DNA from: Lepidodermella squamata
Taxonomy: Eukaryota > Gastrotricha
Assembly (NCBI GenBank): GCA_047495785.1
Contig: JBLDXI010000003.1
Coordinates: 4,340,001 to 4,404,000 of the forward strand
Direction of reading: 5' to 3'
Length of the DNA stretch: 64,000 nucleotides
The notes under the pieces are model-generated. The model was given only the letters and a program-made list of their open reading frames with translations, made no database searches and was not told the DNA's origin. A program made the position numbers and the translations under genes. Shown in pieces: positions 58,833-64,000 of this stretch. Each line of letters starts with the position of its first letter. Position 1 is the first letter of the stretch.

Positions 58833-61809
58833 TCAGAAACGCGGGCCGAATAGCGACAACGGCTTGCGGCGCGACTTGCAGCACCGCGGGCACGTCGCCG
58901 GCGCGTTGCGCTTCGCCCACTCGCTGTAGCAGCCCTCGTGGCACTGGTGGCCACACGACAGCGTCACCGGTTTCGCGGGTCCGCGGGTGAAGCACACGCC
59001 GCAGATGAACGCCGCCTGGCTGCTCGTCGATTCCGACTTCTGACGCGTCAGCACAGGCGGTACTGTTTCGCCGATTTTCACCTTCTCGAAGTGCGACGAC
59101 CGCGCTGCGCCGTTGCTAACAACCAGCACGGGCGAGACAATGTGGGCCCGTGAGTACAAAGCCGGCGACGAGTCGTGACCGCTGAACGACGTTGACTTGA
59201 CTCGCGTAGTCGTCTTTTCAGGGTGATCGCCACTGTTGCCGACGAAGGTCACCTCGAACGGTGATGGCGGTGGCGTTGAGGCGGTGATTGAGTGTCCCTC
59301 GGGTAGCGCAGTCGATTTCGGTAGGGACGATTTCGCGTTGTGGGCATTTCGGAAGGCCGTAAATAGGCAGGCGCCGTCGATAGCCTGCGTCAGCTCGTCA
59401 CAGTCCCGGGCTGCAGTCAATTCGGCCAGCTTGCCCTTGCATGTCGATAGCGAGAAGAGGCGCCCGGTAAATGCCGAAAACGGGATATCGCCTACGTGGA
59501 TCCACTTCACGTGGAACTCGCCCAAAACTTCAGGCCGCCTATAGTAAAATAACAACAATGTAATAAGTTGAATTTTCGCAGCTTCATTGAATACGAAAAT
59601 CGAATTCCCACCTAGAATATTGTCTTGTCCAAAATTCAATAAATTCGGAACGATACCTCATCTACTTTAAAAAAGGGTCGAATGGCTGAAATCGACAGTA
59701 TAAATAAATGTGAAGATCTCATGGGCTCGGTAACATTCATCATAAGAGGGTAAACATATATGCTTAAAATTAATTGAAATAGATTGAAAATATGACATTT
59801 CAGGTCAAGTGGAGACTTTGAAATGTTAGCGAAGCTCCAGAGATTTCCCGGCACATCAAGCTACAATAGGAATCAAGCTGAAAAAGCAACAAAGCTGAGG
59901 TACAAATTCAGATCAAGATAAAAATAGGTACACATACCTAAACCCTTAAACCGTACTCTTATGATGTACGATCCCTTACGTTCCCGGAATTTTTCTCCTG
60001 ATGTCTTAATAATAACGTTACCTTTCAGGAAAAGAGGGTAGCCATGTGGGTACAGCGTTGAAGTTAACGGGAGACGTCATTTCTGCCATGCCGCAGAAGC
60101 GATCGGTGCTCCAGACGGAGAAAAACAGGTACAAGTGCCCGGAACTGGGACTACACAAAAATCATTGGAATGACCTTCGATTATTAAAAACTAGACTCAC
60201 TATCTCGCTCTGAGATTTGTAAAGGCCTTGTGCAGCCGGCCATGCCCGCCCATAGTACCGGCTGCCCAGATGCCTCGTTCAATCGAAGCAACCACGTCCT
60301 GGCCAATAGCTGGTCGGCAGATGAAGTAGCGAACATTCGACGCATCCAGCGAGGCGTCACACGGCGATGCGTGGACATTAGGCTGGATTTCAATCGATGG
60401 CCAGTCGTGTTGATGCTGTTCAGTCAAATCAGACTCGCTGAACACGTCATCGACCGCCGTCAGTTTCGACGAGCCCGACGTCGCGCCTGTACCAACGGCG
60501 ACCGGGCCGATGAGGCGGCGCAGTTGCGGCCAGAATTGCCCGAAACGCTCGCGGTCTTGCAGCAAACTAGCACCCTGCGAGCACAGATCGTGGTAACTGT
60601 GAATCAACCGCCGACCGATCAACCGGTTGTCGATGCTAGACACGATTTCCGTGACATCGGGCGCGTCTTTCGTTAAGGCGGCTCGTCGGTCGGGCGTCAC
60701 GGCTTGGTCACGGATTTTGAAGCGAGCAAACGGCAGGTCTTTGACGTAGAGCCACTCGACGTAGAATCGTGTTTTGTTAGCGAGATGGCGCGCGTGCGAC
60801 GGCACCCAGGCGTCATCTCGCACTTTTTCAACAGCAGACGCCATTTGCGCGACCCCGCAGAACTCCTCGGTGCCACTCAGCGAGAAAAACAAGTAGACAT
60901 TGGAGGAGTTAATCTTCGCCAGTTCAAACGCGTCTGACAGTCGCTGATTAGCGGCTGGCGAGCTGGCAGCCCATGCCGAGTGATAGATCGAGGCTAGGAC
61001 GTCGACAGCGCTAACAGGACGCAGCATAAAGTAACGAGTTGTCGGCGAATTTTCCAGCAAATTGTAGTGATCAGGACGCTTGACTGCGTCACGTAGGCGC
61101 TGGTAGCACTCATCCAGCGTAAGAACTGCGTGGTTCGAGGCGCAAACTGGAGCGGAGGGTGGGCGCTGAACTGCAGCGGCGTAACTCATCGACGAGGGCG
61201 TACCCGCGCCGCTGTCCATGTCTCCGGCTCCGTTGAGGAAGCCGCCTCCTAGAAGACCCAGCGAAGAATGCGAACGGTCCGTTACATCGATAAACAGAGC
61301 CGCTGTGTTGCCCAGGTTCGCTGAGCAGAAATTATTGGCGGCGCTAGTCGGCCGCGGCAAATTCATTCCATCGCCTGAAAAAATGAACCAATTATCCAGG
61401 AAAAACTGTGTTTAATCATTCAAGCTCAACCAATTAAGGAGGACTTGGCCTGCCGCATCATATGAGGAATGCCGCCGGCAGCTAATTTCGTAAGCGTTTT
61501 AAAGTCACACGGGCCGAACGAGCCGGTGATCGGCGGCGTGTCCTCCAGGGCGGCGCCGTGCTCCAACTGCAACACAGCTGTGTCGAACGTGTTCTCGAGC
61601 TGGCGCCGCTCGTCGTCGCACTCGCGCCGAGTTTGCTCAATGAGCTTGGCGATCGGGGAATCATTCGCCCCGCCAGCGGCGACACTGGCTAACGTTTCAA
61701 GGAGATTATCCGCACTTCGGAACAACGCCTTCCAGCCGTCGAATTGGGCTGATACGTAGTCCACCTTAATCACCACAAGAAATCTGTTATCATCTACTAT
61801 CAAGGTCAT
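58833..61809 (-). CDS. Double-YTH-domain protein with C-terminal RING finger
   Basis: Exons 61809-61431, 61374-60201, 60150-60022 and 59538-58833 join in phase (1, 2, 2) to 795 residues. Residues 1-126 form a charged helical N-terminus. YTH domain 1 spans about 240-390: RYFMLRP, SIYHSAWAAS, NVYLFFSLSGTEEFCGVAQM, DDAWVP and VEWLYVKDLPF. YTH domain 2 spans about 475-640: RYFICRP, SIERGIWAAG, LYLFFSVWSTDRFCGMAEMT, PTWLPS and FHVKWIHVGDIPF. The YTH fold binds N6-methyladenosine in RNA through a tryptophan cage; both copies keep the first cage Trp (261, 496) and a second (316, 554). The C-terminal RING has Cys/His at 740, 743, 756, 758, 761, 764, 777 and 780 (C3H2C3), the fold used by E3 ubiquitin ligases. 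Exon 3 and the start of exon 4 complete the second YTH domain, so the fusion is supported by splicing within a domain. Start codon less certain. Confidence 0.88.
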
Positions 61810-61945
61810 GCATTTTGCCAACCTTTTTCTTCACGCTTGGTTCGAAAAACCCGTGCATTTCCCTTTAGCGGAAGCACGCAACAAGGAAAATAAAACGAGT
61901 TACTACGCTAAAAACGAATGTATATTATCATTGTAAATAGCATTT

Positions 61946-63749
61946 TTAATCATTGAAATGCTCTTCTTCATAGTCTAGCAGGTAGGAAACAAGTGATTGA
62001 ATGTTAGGTCGGCAAGCAGGTTCCGTAGCCCAACACCTCAAGAGTAAATTATCAAAAAATTCTTTCGGACACAATAAATTTGGATCATCTTTGCAACGCC
62101 TAGCAACGTAACTCGGCTGGCTTTGAATGGCATGTAAATCTTCCAATGATATTCGCCCGCCAGAATCGATGAACCGCCACATTTCAAAATTGTTCTTTTC
62201 TGCAATAAAAATTGACTATAAAAAGATGCTCGAAATGAAATTAGATTGCGTTACTTTCATAAGGAATAGCTCCCAAACTCAGAACCTCGAAGCCCAGAAT
62301 TCCGTAAGACCAGACGTCGCTTTTATTCGAGAATCTTTTGTGAATCAAAGCTTCCGGTGCGGTCCAGCGAACTGGAACACGCTTATCGGAATGCGACTCG
62401 TAGGTGTTATTATGGTCTAGAACGGCTGACAATCCAAAATCGGCTATTTTCACCTCCAAACGGGAGCTGGGCGTCTCCTGGTGAACTAGGCAATTAGCAG
62501 CCCGCAAATCACGATGGAGGACCTTTTCAGCTTCAAGGTAAGCCATTCCCATGCAAACTTGCTTCAAAATGTCGACGAAATGACGGAATGAAAAATAAAA
62601 GCTGACTCCATTCGTCGCTAGTAAGGAATCAAGCAGAGACCCGAGATTCATAAACTCGGTAACGATAAGGAACGGCTCTCGATCGATGCAAACCCCGACT
62701 AGTTTTACTAGATTTTCGTGCAACACTGATGACATCGTTGTGGCTTCGTCTAAAATCGCAGCTTGACACACGCCCTCGCCAGGCTTCAGTCGTTTCACTG
62801 CAACATCAAGAGAGTTCCATTTCGCTTTGAAAACATCACCGAAATTTCCGCCCCCAATTTGACCAAGTAATTCAACTTCAGAGGCTGATATTGAGATATC
62901 ATTTAGTTCAACTCGCCGACACTGCCTAGGATAAGCCATCGTGAGGCGAAGTTGCCCCGACTGTAACCCAAGGTCGTTTTCTACAATAAAAACGCTGGTT
63001 CTTGGGAGGAAAGCAATGTCGACCGAATGGTTTTACCACAATAAAACATTAGTAATGTATCCAAGTCTGGAAATATTTCATCCGAAACTGCACAGAGTCG
63101 GCCATCGGCCAGTACACGGATCTAAAATCCTTTCAACTTGACCTCTTGGAATACATTTTGCTAAAACAAGCGCTACCTTGATATGAGCCACCTTTCGCTC
63201 GCTTGTCCGTACTGACATCGCCAAGGTTTCTGAATCGCATCTGCACGGCCTCAAAATGAAGGTACCAAGTTGCACATCGGGTCTGAGCAACATTAATTCC
63301 GCATTTCGGCGATTAACGCTAAAAAATGCTCGATTTCCCGACAGTTCGTCGCTTTTCAGTCTGTCGAATTCAAGGTAACGATCAATCCGACTTGCAAAAT
63401 CTTCAGTTCTCCCCAAGGTCATGTAAAGAGAATCCTGATCATCGTTCACCGGTTGGAAAAAAGTTTCAAAATCATCACATGATGGGCTTGATAGGTAGCC
63501 ATTTTCGTCGAAGGCCGAAAATCTTTCCTCATTCTCCAGGACACTTCCGAGTTGGCTATCGGGATTGCGACGCCTCGTCGGTCGGCTGACTTTTGGCGGC
63601 GTCACATAGGGGTACTGGCCCCCACTGTAGTCGTACATATCGTTTGGCCGGGCGAGTTTTTGAGCACGCTTCTCCTTCAGCGGATTCAACGCGCGAACGA
63701 GAGCTCCAACGAAAGAACTCCGTTTTTTCTTCTTAATAACAGCGGACAT
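61946..63749 (-). CDS. SH2-domain non-receptor tyrosine kinase
   Basis: Exons 63749-63177, 63121-63037, 62980-62255 and 62199-61946 join in phase (0, 1, 1) to 545 residues. The basic N-terminus (MSAVIKKKKR) is followed by a disordered stretch. The SH2 domain spans about 141-228 (AFFSVNRRNAELML, GTFILRP with the phosphotyrosine-binding Arg167, HIKIRVLADGR, DLDTLLMFYC). The kinase domain spans about 255-535: GQIGGGNFGDVF glycine loop, Lys282 (VAVKRL), Glu298, HRDLRAAN (Asp377), DFG 400-402, activation-loop Tyr413, PVRWTAPE, SDVWSYGI. All catalytic residues are present. HRDLRAAN is the Src-like form, but there is no SH3 domain. Its 3' end is about 140 bp from the start of the YTH-RING gene on the same strand. 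Confidence 0.93.
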
Positions 63750-64000
63750 ATCATAAATAAGCTTCTAAAGCAATACACGCCGTTAAGGCGGCTCGGCTTC
63801 TTATCAGTATCAGAATTCCAAATCGCAGCATTTCTCGCGTAGGCGTGCGTTACTTAGTCATCTATAAACAAGTAAAACTCTTTGAAAATGAGAATATAAC
63901 AGCTTTTACTATTTGAATCCGCTTTTTTCGTCCAACAAATAACAACTTTTCCGTGTAACAAATGATAGAAATTCAATATTCGTTCAAATCATCTCTTTGT
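63750..64000. other. Upstream flank of the kinase gene
   Basis: AT-rich; presumably promoter and 5' UTR of the kinase. No motif assigned. Confidence 0.4.

Overview
The window is animal nuclear DNA: single-copy genes with short GT-AG introns (many 45-90 bp) set in a dense, decayed mobile-element landscape. Cytosolic ribosomal proteins eL33 and uL3, a protein 4.1-type FERM gene, an SH2 tyrosine kinase, a C-type-lectin/collagen membrane protein and an IFT140 relic all point to an invertebrate. A nematode, or at least an ecdysozoan, is my best guess. Caenorhabditis itself is unlikely, because it is known to lack YTH-domain proteins and the TPR part of Nup358, and both occur here. No spliced-leader gene or other species-level marker was seen.

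Layout. 1-3.5 kb (minus): the middle of a Nup358/RanBP2-like nucleoporin lies about 180 bp downstream of the one-exon ribosomal protein eL33 gene, an operon-like arrangement. 3.5-33.7 kb: a transposon graveyard. It holds copia and Ty3/gypsy fragments, several LINE fragments (one family ending in CATC repeats), a hAT-like element with an internally deleted copy, a tRNA-derived SINE nested inside a TA-flanked element, several MITE/foldback elements, and an IFT140 pseudogene piece. 33.9-36 kb (minus): seven-exon uL3 gene. 39.8-48 kb (plus): protein 4.1/FERM gene, at least seven exons. 49.8-52.7 kb (plus): two tandem paralogues encoding secreted, GPI-anchored proteins of an unrecognised family. 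54.3-57.4 kb (plus): a two-exon gene for a lectin-collagen-transmembrane protein with a 36-bp coding minisatellite. 58.8-61.8 kb (minus): a gene I reconstruct as two YTH domains followed by a C-terminal RING finger. 61.9-63.7 kb (minus): an SH2 plus tyrosine-kinase gene.

The strongest candidate for something undescribed is the YTH-YTH-RING protein, which would join m6A-RNA recognition to a ubiquitin-ligase-type RING in one polypeptide. Next come a C-type lectin domain apparently split by a WSC-like insertion and carried on a collagen stalk, and the tandem GPI-anchored pair. Exon boundaries were worked out by hand from splice sites and reading phase. Family assignments rest on remembered motifs, not on searches.
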